Notes: generated by a model not told the origin, from the letters alone. DNA of 64,000 nucleotides from Christiangramia sp. (GCF_029937855.1 NZ_JAPYPC010000002.1:177919-241918); one strand, 5' to 3'; counted from the stretch's first letter, positions 39,180 to 48,749 are shown. Numbers and translations are program-made.

Positions 39180-41087
39180 TTATAAAATTTCAAAAACAAC
39201 ACATCCTAATGGAGGAATGTTTATTTCTGCCGAATACTCCCGGCCATGTAATTTTTTATTTTGGATTTTAAGTGTTTTATTTTTTACTCCTGAACCTCCA
39301 TATTTCTTATCGTCAGAATTGAAAATTTCCTTTAGGTTTCCTGCTGAAGGTAGTCCTATGCCATAGTTTTTAAGTACTGTGGGGGTAAAATTACAAACAA
39401 CTATAAGTGATTTTTTGGGATCTTCCCCTTTTCTTATATAGCTTAAAACAGAGTTCTGACTGTCATCATAAGCAATCCATTCAAAACCATCTGCCGTAAA
39501 CTGTTTTTCGTGAAGAGCTGGTTTAGTTTTATATATTTTATTAAGATCTGTAAGTACCTGCTTGATTCCCTGGTGAGGTTCATATTCCAGTAAATGCCAA
39601 TCGAGGCTGGTATTAAAATTCCATTCTTCATACTGTCCAATCTCCGCACCCATGAATAATAGTTTTGCTCCGGGGTGGGTGAACATATAGGAATATAAAA
39701 GCCTTAAATTGGCAAACCGCTGCCAGTCATCCCCAGGCATTCTACCCAATAATGATTTTTTACCGTATACCACTTCATCATGACTTAAGGGAAGTGCAAA
39801 ATTTTCCGTAAAGGTATAGGTCATGCTAAAAGTAATGTCATTCTGGTGATGTTGCCGGTAAATAGGATCTTTTTTGAAATATTCCAGGGTATCATGCATC
39901 CATCCCATCATCCATTTCATTCCAAATCCTAGTCCGCCAAGGTCTACAGGACGGGAAACCATAGGGAATGAAGTTGATTCTTCAGCAATCGTTTGTACCC
40001 CTTCAAAACTTTTATAAACTTCGGTGTTGAGGTCACGTACAAAGCTAATGGCGTCCAGATTTTCTCTTCCGCCATGTTCATTTGTCTCCCATTCCCCATC
40101 TTCCCGGGAATAATCGAGATAAAGCATAGAAGCCACAGCATCTACCCTTAGGCCGTCAGCATGGTATTTGTCCAGCCAGAAAACGGCATTACTAATAAGG
40201 AATGACCTTACTTCGTTTCTTCCGTAGTTAAAAATCAAACTTTTCCAGTCGGGATGATAGCCTTTACGTGGATCTGGGTGTTCGTAGAGATGGGAACCAT
40301 CAAATTGGCCCAACCCATGCCTGTCTTCGGGGAAATGGGAGGGAACCCAGTCCAGAATAACCCCAATTCCTGCTTTATGAAAAGCATCCATGAGGTACAT
40401 AAAATCCTGCGGATCCCCGAATCTCGAGGTAGGTGCGAAATAACCGGTTAATTGATAGCCCCAGGAAGGATCATAGGGATATTCCATAATGGGCATAAAT
40501 TCCACGTGGGTAAAACCAACTTCTTTTACATAAGAGACAAGCTCATCTGCCATCTCCACATAGGTAAGGGAGCGGTTTTCATCCATATTCTTTCTCCAGG
40601 ATCCTAAATGAACTTCATAAATAGAATAGGCATTGTCAAGTCCATTTTTGTCTTTTCGGGAAGACATATATTTTTTGTCTTTCCATGTATAGTCCAGGTC
40701 CCACACAATAGAAGCTGTATTTGGAGGGTGCTCGCACTTAAGGGCATAAGGATCTGCCTTCTCCAGCTTCATATCACTATTATGTGAATGTATCTTATAT
40801 TTATATTTTGCTCCTTTTTCTACACCGGGAATAAAACCTTCCCAAATTCCACTTTCGTCCCATCTCACGTTTAAAGGATGCTCGCCTTCCAGCCAATAAT
40901 TGAAATCTCCAATTACTGAAACCGATTTTGCCGTGGGCGCCCAAACTGCAAAATAAACTCCTTTTTGGCCTTCTACTTCCATAAGGTGAGCACCAAATTT
41001 TTCGTAAAGCCTGTAATGTTTACCTGCTTTAAAAAGAGATATATCGAAATCTGAAAATAAAGAGTGTACCTGTACTTCTTTCTTCAT
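39180..41087 (-). CDS. glgB: 1,4-alpha-glucan branching enzyme
   Basis: Introduces alpha-1,6 branches into linear glucan. 635 residues: CBM48 (about 25-120, GVYFAVWAPTAKSVSVIGDFN), GH13 barrel with nucleophile D316 (GLRVDAVASML), acid in IAEESTSFP (E369/E370) and the third acid in LSHDEVVYGK, then the C-terminal beta domain. It starts 8 bases after mak. In the GlgE pathway it branches the maltosyl-extended chains. Confidence 0.96.
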   Translation of the reverse strand: MKKEVQVHSLFSDFDISLFKAGKHYRLYEKFGAHLMEVEGQKGVYFAVWAPTAKSVSVIGDFNYWLEGEHPLNVRWDESGIWEGFIPGVEKGAKYKYKIHSHNSDMKLEKADPYALKCEHPPNTASIVWDLDYTWKDKKYMSSRKDKNGLDNAYSIYEVHLGSWRKNMDENRSLTYVEMADELVSYVKEVGFTHVEFMPIMEYPYDPSWGYQLTGYFAPTSRFGDPQDFMYLMDAFHKAGIGVILDWVPSHFPEDRHGLGQFDGSHLYEHPDPRKGYHPDWKSLIFNYGRNEVRSFLISNAVFWLDKYHADGLRVDAVASMLYLDYSREDGEWETNEHGGRENLDAISFVRDLNTEVYKSFEGVQTIAEESTSFPMVSRPVDLGGLGFGMKWMMGWMHDTLEYFKKDPIYRQHHQNDITFSMTYTFTENFALPLSHDEVVYGKKSLLGRMPGDDWQRFANLRLLYSYMFTHPGAKLLFMGAEIGQYEEWNFNTSLDWHLLEYEPHQGIKQVLTDLNKIYKTKPALHEKQFTADGFEWIAYDDSQNSVLSYIRKGEDPKKSLIVVCNFTPTVLKNYGIGLPSAGNLKEIFNSDDKKYGGSGVKNKTLKIQNKKLHGREYSAEINIPPLGCVVFEIL

Positions 41088-41095
41088 AATAATTT

Positions 41096-42742
41096 TTAAT
41101 TTTTCTTATTCTTTAAAATACTGGCGATCCCTCTTAATGGGATAATGGTCCATCGGGGCCTTGAATTTAATTCATATCCCAGTTCATATACTGCTTTTTC
41201 CAGGAGGCAGTAATCCAGTAAAAATTCTATTTCCTGTTTATAACCAATATTAAGGTTTTCAGACTGTACTTTATGCACATAGGTTTCCATAAAAACCCCA
41301 ATCATATACTTATAGAGAATTTCACCAGCCTCAAACATATCTTCCTGGGAAGTGGAGAAACTTCCATCATTATTAAAGATAGTGGAATATATGGCATAAT
41401 GGAAAGACCTGAACATACCAGCAACATCTTTTAAAGGGGGTTGTTTAACTTTTCTATCCTGGATGGTACTTTCAGGTTCGCCCTCAAAATCCAACAGGTA
41501 AAAGTCGTCATGGTCTACCAGCACCTGTCCCAGGTGGTAATCTCCGTGGATCCTGATCCTTTCACTTTTCATACGGGTCCAGGTGAAATTCAGAAAATGT
41601 TCCCTGATCTCTTTTTTCTTATCCAAAAATTCTTTGGCCAGTTCCAGCGCTTCCCCATCCAGCTTATGCATGTTATTTTCAATAGTATTCAACCTATTCT
41701 GAAACATATAAATAAGCCTGTTTTTAAGCCACACGGCATAATCACCGTTGTACTTAGTAGGAGTGAAGGCAGTATCCTGCATGTCACTACCCAGAGCAAT
41801 ATGCATTTCAGCAGTTCTTTGAGCTAATTTTGAAACTTTTAGAAAAATATTTAATCCTGCAAAATCAATAATTTCGGGCGGAATGGAATTGATAGGTTGT
41901 CTTTGATATAGCGGGATAGGGGGTAATTTTTTAACCTTTATCTTTTTCTTTTCAAGATTGACAAAAACTGACTTTAATTCTTCCAGCATATATTTCCACG
42001 CATCACCTTCATTCTCGATAAGATCCTGCATAAGGCCAAGGGTAATCGTGTCTCCGTTATCGAGTGCCAGATTAATACTTCCGGCATAAGCAGGGATATT
42101 TTTGAAATTGCTTTTTTCAGTTAAAAACCGGCTTATTTCATAATCTGGATTTTTGCTAGTATATATCCTTCGGAAGAATTTCATTACCAGACTGTTATTA
42201 TAAATAATAGAGGTATTACTCTGTTCACCCCCCATAAAAGTAGATGATTTATAATTCTCCGGTTTCATGGTTTCAGACCTGTGGAAAAGGATCTTTTTAT
42301 GGGATTGATCTGCACTATATCCCATAATCCTGTCGAATATCAGGATCCTGAAATCTTCTATATGCAATGCATCTATCAAATAACCTTCTTCATCGTGAAA
42401 ACTTACCGGGGCGATCACAGTAGTGGTTTCCAGATCTTCTTTGTTGCCCGGGAAAAAGCAGATGGGGATAAAATAATCCTGAAAAAAAGCTTCACTAAAA
42501 TTAATTTCAATTAAAACACCGTAATAGGTATGCTTCTCTGAACTAAGTTTACAATGATCTACGACTTCAATATATTTTAAGGTGCTGGATTTTCCGGCAT
42601 ACCAGCGTTTCTTCAAAATATAATTCTCAAGAATTTCGGTGCTGAAAGTCTTTATAAATTCCTGATCCTCAAATGCGGTTTCCCAGCTATTTTTAAACTG
42701 GAAATCTGAAGTATTGGCTTTTGGTTGTGCCTTCTTTGTCAT
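41096..42742 (-). CDS. mak: Maltokinase
   Basis: Phosphorylates maltose with ATP to maltose-1-phosphate, the donor used by GlgE. 548 residues with an aminoglycoside-phosphotransferase-like fold: N-terminal cap with KKRWYAGKSS (45-53), GGEQSNTS (171-178), catalytic HGDYHLGQVL (399-408) and metal site DFEGEP (418-423). There is no fused trehalose-synthase domain. It lies 3 bases after glgE and 8 bases before glgB, so translational coupling is likely. Confidence 0.93.
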   Translation of the reverse strand: MTKKAQPKANTSDFQFKNSWETAFEDQEFIKTFSTEILENYILKKRWYAGKSSTLKYIEVVDHCKLSSEKHTYYGVLIEINFSEAFFQDYFIPICFFPGNKEDLETTTVIAPVSFHDEEGYLIDALHIEDFRILIFDRIMGYSADQSHKKILFHRSETMKPENYKSSTFMGGEQSNTSIIYNNSLVMKFFRRIYTSKNPDYEISRFLTEKSNFKNIPAYAGSINLALDNGDTITLGLMQDLIENEGDAWKYMLEELKSVFVNLEKKKIKVKKLPPIPLYQRQPINSIPPEIIDFAGLNIFLKVSKLAQRTAEMHIALGSDMQDTAFTPTKYNGDYAVWLKNRLIYMFQNRLNTIENNMHKLDGEALELAKEFLDKKKEIREHFLNFTWTRMKSERIRIHGDYHLGQVLVDHDDFYLLDFEGEPESTIQDRKVKQPPLKDVAGMFRSFHYAIYSTIFNNDGSFSTSQEDMFEAGEILYKYMIGVFMETYVHKVQSENLNIGYKQEIEFLLDYCLLEKAVYELGYELNSRPRWTIIPLRGIASILKNKKN

Positions 42743-42745
42743 CTT

Positions 42746-44689
42746 TTAATTTTTATGGATCGTGAACAAATGGAATGGCATACCAGGATGTAGTTCTACG
42801 TAGCACCATTCCTGATCCCAGTGGTAAGAATTCCCTGTAATTTGATCTTCAACTCTAATGAATTGTCCTGGCTGAAGGCCAAGTTCGTGTCTGGGAACCT
42901 TTACTGATCCTTGTTTGGAATTATAGGGATCCAGACTCACCACCATAAGGCTTTGATTTTCTTTCTCCTGATCGTATTTGTAATAGGCCATCAACCCGTC
43001 ATCATGGATTTCCCAAAACTGGATATTATTGGTTTGTTGAAGGGAAGCATTATTTTTTCTGGCTTCGTTAATTTTAGTGATCACGCGCATGAGCTTGTTT
43101 TCAGCATTCCAATCCCAATGGCTAATCTGATATTTTTCAGAATCCATATACTCCTCTTTTCCCGGAACAGCATCAGACACCATAAATTCGAATACAGGCC
43201 CGTAAATGCCGGTATTGGAGCTTAGGGTGGCCGCCAGAAAATAGCGTATCATGAACATAGCCTCATTAGCACCCTGAAGGTGATAAGGATTAATATCTGG
43301 CGTATTTGGCCAGAAATTAGGCCTGAAATATTCACTTAATTCTGTTTTGGTTAATTGATTAACATATTCGGTTAATTCATGTTTATTGGTTCTCCAGGTA
43401 AAATAGGTATACGATTGAGTAAAGCCTTGTTTTCCCAGTTGCTCCATAATTTTTGGCCTGGCAAAAGCTTCGGCCAGGAAAATGATATCAGGATGTTTCT
43501 TTTTAACTTCATCAATAAGCCACCCCCAGAAATAAAAAGGTTTGGTATGTGGATTATCTACTCTAAAAATCTGTATTCCCGCCTCTTCAATCCAGTATAA
43601 CACGATATCCAGGAATTCTTTCCACATTTTCTTCCATTCTTCAGATTCAAAGTAGATAGGAAGTATATCCTGATATTTTTTTGGAGGATTTTCAGCATAT
43701 TGAATAGTTCCATCGGGTCTCCATTTAAACCAGTTTGGATGTTTCTTTACATAAGGATGGTCTGGGGCGGCCTGCAAAGCAAAATCCATGGCAACTTCAA
43801 TGTTCATTTCTTTTGCTTTGTTAACGAGCGATTTAAAATCTTCCAGACTTCCTAATTCCGGATGAATATCCTTGTGTCCGCCTTTATTGGAACCAATACC
43901 CCATGGGGAGCCCACATCACCCTCTCCCGCATCTTTTGCGTTGTTTTTTCCCTTACGGTTTACTTCGCCAATAGGATGAACCGGAGGAAAATATAAGGTG
44001 TCAAAACCCATTTCGGCTACGCGTGGCAGGAGGCGTTCACAATCTTTAAAAGTACCATGTTTCCCTTTTTCCAAGGAGGCCGAACGGGGAAAGAATTCAT
44101 ACCAGGTACTGTACCTTGCTTTTTTTCTATCTACATAGACCGGGAATTTCTTAGTTTCTAATGGAACAGCCTTATGTGGATATTTTATAAGGATAGTTTC
44201 TAGTTCCTTATCAAGGCAAATGTTTACCGCTTCTTCATATTTTTCTTTTTCGCTGAAGGCTGTAATTGCCCGTTTTATTAGAATCGCGTCTGTCTTATTA
44301 CTTTGTTGCAAAAGGGGTTTAAGAAGCTCTGCACCTTCCAATAATTCTGAGCTTACCTTTTGCCCATCTTCAATTTTCTTGATGATACCATGTCTCCAGT
44401 TTAGGCCATGATCTTCCCACCCCTGGATATAGAATTGAAAATTTCCCTGGGTCTCTACTGAAAATGCTCCTTTCCAGCTATCATTTTCAAGAGGATACAT
44501 TCTCGTTTCATTCCAGGTACGTTTCCCCGAGTGCTTATAAAATATAGAAGCCTGGATAATATCATGGCCATCACCAAAAATATCGGCTTTCACATTTACT
44601 ATTTCATCCAGGACCCTTTTAACAGCATATTCGCCACAGTTTATTACAGGGCTAATATTTTCAATTATAATTCTACTCTTCTCTAGCAT
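42746..44689 (-). CDS. glgE: Alpha-1,4-glucan:maltose-1-phosphate maltosyltransferase
   Basis: Adds maltosyl units from maltose-1-phosphate to alpha-glucan. 647 residues, GH13_3 pattern: N-terminal sandwich, helical insert, then a barrel with TLYFPPVHPIGEVNRKGKNN, nucleophile D378 (IFRVDNPHTKPF) and acid/base E407 (FLAEAFARP). First gene of the operon. Its upstream gap contains a 13-base element AATCG-TAC-CGATT (44753-44765) that could be an operator. Confidence 0.95.
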   Translation of the reverse strand: MLEKSRIIIENISPVINCGEYAVKRVLDEIVNVKADIFGDGHDIIQASIFYKHSGKRTWNETRMYPLENDSWKGAFSVETQGNFQFYIQGWEDHGLNWRHGIIKKIEDGQKVSSELLEGAELLKPLLQQSNKTDAILIKRAITAFSEKEKYEEAVNICLDKELETILIKYPHKAVPLETKKFPVYVDRKKARYSTWYEFFPRSASLEKGKHGTFKDCERLLPRVAEMGFDTLYFPPVHPIGEVNRKGKNNAKDAGEGDVGSPWGIGSNKGGHKDIHPELGSLEDFKSLVNKAKEMNIEVAMDFALQAAPDHPYVKKHPNWFKWRPDGTIQYAENPPKKYQDILPIYFESEEWKKMWKEFLDIVLYWIEEAGIQIFRVDNPHTKPFYFWGWLIDEVKKKHPDIIFLAEAFARPKIMEQLGKQGFTQSYTYFTWRTNKHELTEYVNQLTKTELSEYFRPNFWPNTPDINPYHLQGANEAMFMIRYFLAATLSSNTGIYGPVFEFMVSDAVPGKEEYMDSEKYQISHWDWNAENKLMRVITKINEARKNNASLQQTNNIQFWEIHDDGLMAYYKYDQEKENQSLMVVSLDPYNSKQGSVKVPRHELGLQPGQFIRVEDQITGNSYHWDQEWCYVELHPGMPFHLFTIHKN

Positions 44690-44752
44690 ATAGATATTTG
44701 AGTTTTAATTTTTTGATCGTCAGAATATTAAATTTAATAAACAGATTTTTAA

Positions 44753-44765
44753 AATCGTACCGATT
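44753..44765. promoter_or_regulatory. Possible operator upstream of glgE
   Basis: AATCGTACCGATT has 5-bp inverted arms around TAC and lies about 64 bases before the glgE start, in the intergenic region shared with the divergent lipoprotein gene. Confidence 0.25.
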
Positions 44766-44916
44766 AGGAAACTTGTTTAGTTTTTTGACAATTAATTAAG
44801 GTTTATTGATTTTGATAAAATTTGTAACTATCAAATCCTTGGACTATTCGTTAAAATTTAAGAAATTAGAGAGGTTAGTGAAGATATTCTTAATAGGTCA
44901 ATTAAATTTTATAGTT

Positions 44917-45906
44917 ATGGACATCAAAAAATTAAATAGATATTTAGGGAAATCCTTTGTTTTTACTCTTCTTAGCATAATCATCTTTTCCTGCCAGGAT
45001 AAAGCGAAAAAAAATGATGAGGTTCAGGATGAAGTACGTGCAGAATTTCAAAAAAGAATTGATGAAGATGCAAAGACGGAGGTGATCACCATTCTTACTA
45101 ATGCTATGGAATTTCAAACTAAAGATGAGTTTCCTTCCGGCTGGAATACTATTAGGTATAAGAACAGATCTAATGAAACCCATCTAATTCTTTTTGATAA
45201 ATATCCTGAAGGAAAAGGATTAGAAGATACAAAAACAGATATTGTTCCACCATTCCAGCAGGGAATGGATCTTATTAACGAAGGGAAAATAGAAGAAGCG
45301 GGAATGGCATTTGGAAAATTGCCAGAATGGTTCCAGGAGGTTGAGTTTGTGGGAGGAGTTGGACTTATTTCACCGAAATCAACGGCTCAATCTACCCTAT
45401 ACCTCGAACCGGGAACCTATATTATTGAGTGTTATGTAAAAATGCCAAATGGGGTTTTTCATACTACTGAAGGAATGGCAAAGCAAATTGAAGTCGTTGA
45501 AAACAATAGTGGAATGGAACAACCAGATGCAGATTATAGCATAACAATTTCAGCAAATGAAGGAATTGTGTTTGATGAAAATGTGAGTACGGGAAAAAGA
45601 ACCTTCGCTGTGAATTTTGGTAAACAAAAGGTACATGAGCATTACCTGATGCATGATGTAAATTTAGTATGGATTGAAGAAGGGGCCGATATTTCTAAAT
45701 TAAACAGCTGGGTGAATTGGTCTGCCCCGGACGGATTACAGACACCCGCTCCTGCCGGGTTTAAATTTCTTGGAGGAATGCAGGAAATGAAAGAAGGCGG
45801 TATCGGTTATTTTACAGTAGATCTAAAATCGGGGAAATATGCCTTGATTGCTGAAGTTCCGGATCCACAAAGTAAAGGGATGTTAAAAACATTTACGGTA
45901 AACTAA
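44917..45906 (+). CDS. Lipoprotein with two cupredoxin-like domains
   Basis: The start at 44917 is preferred because it gives a proper lipoprotein signal peptide (lipid Cys26 in IIIFSCQDK); an in-frame upstream ATG at 44806 would add an unlikely 37-residue leader. The mature protein looks like a duplication: domain 1 about 55-195, domain 2 about 200-329, each ending in a GTY/GKY strand pattern. Domain 1 ends YIIECYVKMPNGVFHTTEGM and has an earlier NETHLILF, so H89, C172, H182 and M187 could form a type 1 copper site. Domain 2 lacks the Cys and His. No partner gene is recognised nearby. The copper site is inference. Confidence 0.55.
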   Translation: MDIKKLNRYLGKSFVFTLLSIIIFSCQDKAKKNDEVQDEVRAEFQKRIDEDAKTEVITILTNAMEFQTKDEFPSGWNTIRYKNRSNETHLILFDKYPEGKGLEDTKTDIVPPFQQGMDLINEGKIEEAGMAFGKLPEWFQEVEFVGGVGLISPKSTAQSTLYLEPGTYIIECYVKMPNGVFHTTEGMAKQIEVVENNSGMEQPDADYSITISANEGIVFDENVSTGKRTFAVNFGKQKVHEHYLMHDVNLVWIEEGADISKLNSWVNWSAPDGLQTPAPAGFKFLGGMQEMKEGGIGYFTVDLKSGKYALIAEVPDPQSKGMLKTFTVN

Positions 45907-46009
45907 TGGTGTATTCAGATAAACAGTAAAGTAACTGATAAATGCGTTTTGAAATAAGATAATATACATGTTCAATTTGGGAATTTTATGATAGAAATAA
46001 GAAGAAGTT

Positions 46010-46017
46010 TATTTTTG
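46010..46017 (+). promoter_or_regulatory. Possible -7 element of the methyltransferase promoter
   Basis: TATTTTTG matches TAnnTTTG, and its last base lies 5 bases before the ATG at 46022. Such closeness would give a very short leader; no well-spaced -33 TTTG is seen. Confidence 0.35.
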
Positions 46018-46021
46018 CCTT

Positions 46022-46486
46022 ATGCAAACAAATAATCTGCAACAGGGTTTCTTCGGAATAGGGATTCAAAATGGTAAAACCCCTGAAAATCTTGGAGTAC
46101 TCTGGCGTTCTGCCCAGAATATGGGCGCTAGTTTTATATATACCATTGGAAACCGATATTCTAAACAGGCATGCGATACCCATAAAGCGGTAGGCGCCAT
46201 GCCGTATTTTCATTATAAAACATTTGAGGATTTTTACGCCCATTTACCTAAAGGGGCAATGCTGGTTGGAGTGGAGCTCACCAAAGATGCTCAGCCATTA
46301 GAGGAGTTTAAGCATCCGCGTAGATGTGTTTACTTACTAGGAGCTGAAGATCATGGATTATCTAATAAGGCTATCGATAAAGCCCATTATCTGGTAAAAT
46401 TTAAATCTACTTTGAGTTTAAATGTTTCAGTAGCCGGAAGTATCGTAATGTATGATAGGGGAATGAAAACCGACTTTTCTACCTGA
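46022..46486 (+). CDS. SpoU/TrmH-family RNA 2'-O-methyltransferase
   Basis: 154-residue minimal SPOUT enzyme. Motif 1 NLGVLWRSAQNMGA, motif 2 LGAEDHGLS and motif 3 LNVSVAGSIVMYDR, the knotted AdoMet-binding region, are all present. It transfers methyl to a tRNA or rRNA ribose; the short length recalls TrmL-like enzymes, but the target is not certain. Convergent with the next gene, 4 bases apart. Confidence 0.9.
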   Translation: MQTNNLQQGFFGIGIQNGKTPENLGVLWRSAQNMGASFIYTIGNRYSKQACDTHKAVGAMPYFHYKTFEDFYAHLPKGAMLVGVELTKDAQPLEEFKHPRRCVYLLGAEDHGLSNKAIDKAHYLVKFKSTLSLNVSVAGSIVMYDRGMKTDFST

Positions 46487-46490
46487 TTAT

Positions 46491-47930
46491 TTAGCTTTTG
46501 GAAGTTTCTTCTTCCTGAAAAAGATTCTTTTCCTTTATCATTTTAGCAGTAAGTCCCGGAACCATATTTTCCCATTCATGATTACCCTCACGAATTAATT
46601 CATATACCTTCCTTGGATGAATCCCCAGCGACTCTTCATCATAATCTTTGATGTCTATCACTTTATCATTGTCCATAAAAAATTTGTAAAGTTCTTTAAC
46701 TCTAGGATGCACTTTTAAGTTTTTACTGGTAATAATCTCACCGGTTTTTTCATCCTTCATGGGATATAAATAGACTTTCAGGCTTTTAAAGAATAATTTC
46801 CCAAAGGCTTCCAGGATTCCTCCACTAAGGTGCCGATAATATTTTTCATTAAAAATGTCGACAAGGTTATCAACACCCATGGCGAGACCTAATTGTTTTT
46901 TAGTGTGCATGGAAAAATATTCCACCACTTTATAATATTCCTGAAAATTAGAGATCATTACCGTTTGTCCTGATGCACAAAGTAAATCTGCCCGATCCAG
47001 GAAATCTTTTTCATCAATTTCACCTTCAGCTTTCAGGTTATTTAGAGTCATTTCGAAAATGATGACCGTCTTATCAGGATTCACATCTTCTTCTTCCAGA
47101 AAAAGTTTTCTGGCCGAGGTATACATATTGAGATTCAAATTAGTAACCGGTCTAAAACTTCCTCTTAGGGTAAGGATATTTTTTTTGTAAAGTACATTGG
47201 CAGGCAATATGTTATTGCCGTCGGTAGAGAACATCACCGCATCGGTGATACCTTCTTTCACCAGCTCCAGGCTCATTAATCGGTTGTCTACCTCTTTAAA
47301 AACGGGGCCTCTAAAGTTAATATTATCTATTTCAATCTTATCTACGCTAAGATGGTCGTATAATTTCTTGATAAGCTGTTTTGGGTCGTCACTCTGGTAA
47401 AAGGCTGCGTAAATTAAATTTACACCCATGATCCCCAAACTTATTTGTTGTTGGGAAGCATTGTTTTCGTGAAACTGCACGTGCAGCAAAATCTCACTGT
47501 ATTCCTGCTTAGGTTCACGCTGAAATTTAATTCCCAACCAACCATGCCCTTTATACTTTTTAGCCCAGTCTATGGTTGCCACCGTATTGGCATAACTAAA
47601 AAACAGTTTATTGGGATATTTTTTTCGGGAAAGTCGCTCTTCAATAAGGTTAGCTTCATAATCTATCATCCGCTTTAAGCGGGCTTCAGTTACATACCTG
47701 TTTTGGGGATCCAGGCCATAAATAGCATCGCTAAAATCTTTATCGTAAGCACTTAAGGTTTTGGCAATAGTTCCCTTCGGATTGCCGGCCCGGAAAAAGT
47801 GACGAACCGTTTCCTGCCCTGCTCCAATTTCAGCAAATGTCCCGTAGATATTCTCGTTGAGATTCAACCTGGTACATTTATTCTGAATGGATAGGATATT
47901 CTGAAATTCATCTTCACTTAGCTCGGCCAT
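46491..47930 (-). CDS. Conserved Bacteroidetes/cyanobacterial-type protein of unknown function
   Basis: 479-residue soluble protein without signal or membrane segments. A distinctive N-terminus YGTFAEIGAGQETVRHFFRAG and TIAKTLSAYDKDFSDAIYG mark a widespread family that databases label inconsistently (for example nicotinate-nucleotide adenylyltransferase or TonB receptor). Neither label is supported by motifs here: no HxGH nucleotidylyl motif and no barrel. Function left open. Confidence 0.8.
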   Translation of the reverse strand: MAELSEDEFQNILSIQNKCTRLNLNENIYGTFAEIGAGQETVRHFFRAGNPKGTIAKTLSAYDKDFSDAIYGLDPQNRYVTEARLKRMIDYEANLIEERLSRKKYPNKLFFSYANTVATIDWAKKYKGHGWLGIKFQREPKQEYSEILLHVQFHENNASQQQISLGIMGVNLIYAAFYQSDDPKQLIKKLYDHLSVDKIEIDNINFRGPVFKEVDNRLMSLELVKEGITDAVMFSTDGNNILPANVLYKKNILTLRGSFRPVTNLNLNMYTSARKLFLEEEDVNPDKTVIIFEMTLNNLKAEGEIDEKDFLDRADLLCASGQTVMISNFQEYYKVVEYFSMHTKKQLGLAMGVDNLVDIFNEKYYRHLSGGILEAFGKLFFKSLKVYLYPMKDEKTGEIITSKNLKVHPRVKELYKFFMDNDKVIDIKDYDEESLGIHPRKVYELIREGNHEWENMVPGLTAKMIKEKNLFQEEETSKS

Positions 47931-48299
47931 GTAATAAACTATTTTGATTTTCTGGTTCCTGAAAGTTAGGAATATTATATTTTCTGGTAGGTCTTTTTAA
48001 GTAATGTTTAAAATAATTTTACCAAGTTTTATAGGCTTTTTTAGTTGGTCTTGTTTTAAATTTTGTTTGTGCGCAAAGTATCCTAAATTGAAAAATGATT
48101 TTATTCTGAACTTGTTTCAGAATTTCATTTCCAGGTAAATTCAGGCCATATTGAGACGCCGCATTAAATTAGTGTGACGAATGAATTTTTGGGACAGAAA
48201 ACGATGCATTTTAATTTTATGCTTTATTATTATTGCGGAAAAAATGGATCGAAAGAAAATAAAATGTATTTTCATGTGGATTCTAAAAAATTCTCCTAC
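47931..48299. other. Intergenic region between the conserved protein and the VOC gene
   Basis: No supported coding frame; a GTG-started extension of the VOC frame (48174) would precede its signal peptide and is rejected. Contains the REP-like hairpin at 48103-48123. Confidence 0.6.
48103..48123. repeat. REP-like inverted repeat (TTCTGAA family), copy 3
   Basis: ATTCTGAA CTTGT TTCAGAAT: 8-bp perfect arms and a 5-base loop. Same family as 29554-29579 and, more distantly, the inner arms of the 36563-36689 repeat. Confidence 0.6.
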
Positions 48300-48749
48300 A
48301 TGAGAACACGTTACATACTGATATTTACATTATTATTTATGGCTATTTCCAATGCGCAATCCAATCAATTTCAATTAAATAAAGATCATGATGCGATCCA
48401 GGTGAAAGACCTGAAGGCTTCTGCTAAATTCTATGGTGATGTTCTGGGTTTAAAGGAAATTCCAAATGGCGGACTGCCAGCACATATTCGCTGGTTCCAG
48501 CTAGGTAACGCGGTGCAAATACACCTAATTGAAAGTGATAGTATTCCAGAGAACCAAAAAGGGGTGCATATGGCTTTGAATACGAATAACTTGCAGGAAG
48601 TGATGAAATTCTTAAAAGAAAAGGACATCCATTTTGAGAACTGGACAGGTGAAGTTGAAACTACGAATACCCGGCCAGACGGTATTAAACAAATATACCT
48701 GCAGGATCCGGATGGTTACTGGATTGAGATTAATGACGGCAGCCTTTAG
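48300..48749 (+). CDS. Exported VOC/glyoxalase-fold protein
   Basis: The start at 48300 gives a signal peptide (MRTRYILIFTLLFMAISNAQ). The mature part of about 130 residues is one vicinal-oxygen-chelate domain with all four typical ligands: His in KDHDAIQV, Glu in IHLIES, His in GVHMALN and Glu in GYWIEIND. It is unusual in being exported. Substrate unknown. Its end overlaps the convergent SulP gene by 4 bases. Confidence 0.82.
   Translation: MRTRYILIFTLLFMAISNAQSNQFQLNKDHDAIQVKDLKASAKFYGDVLGLKEIPNGGLPAHIRWFQLGNAVQIHLIESDSIPENQKGVHMALNTNNLQEVMKFLKEKDIHFENWTGEVETTNTRPDGIKQIYLQDPDGYWIEINDGSL

Noticed and set aside
44806..44916. Upstream ATG extension of the cupredoxin-like lipoprotein
   Set aside because: It would bury the lipoprotein signal peptide behind 37 residues; the ATG at 44917 fits the lipobox distance.
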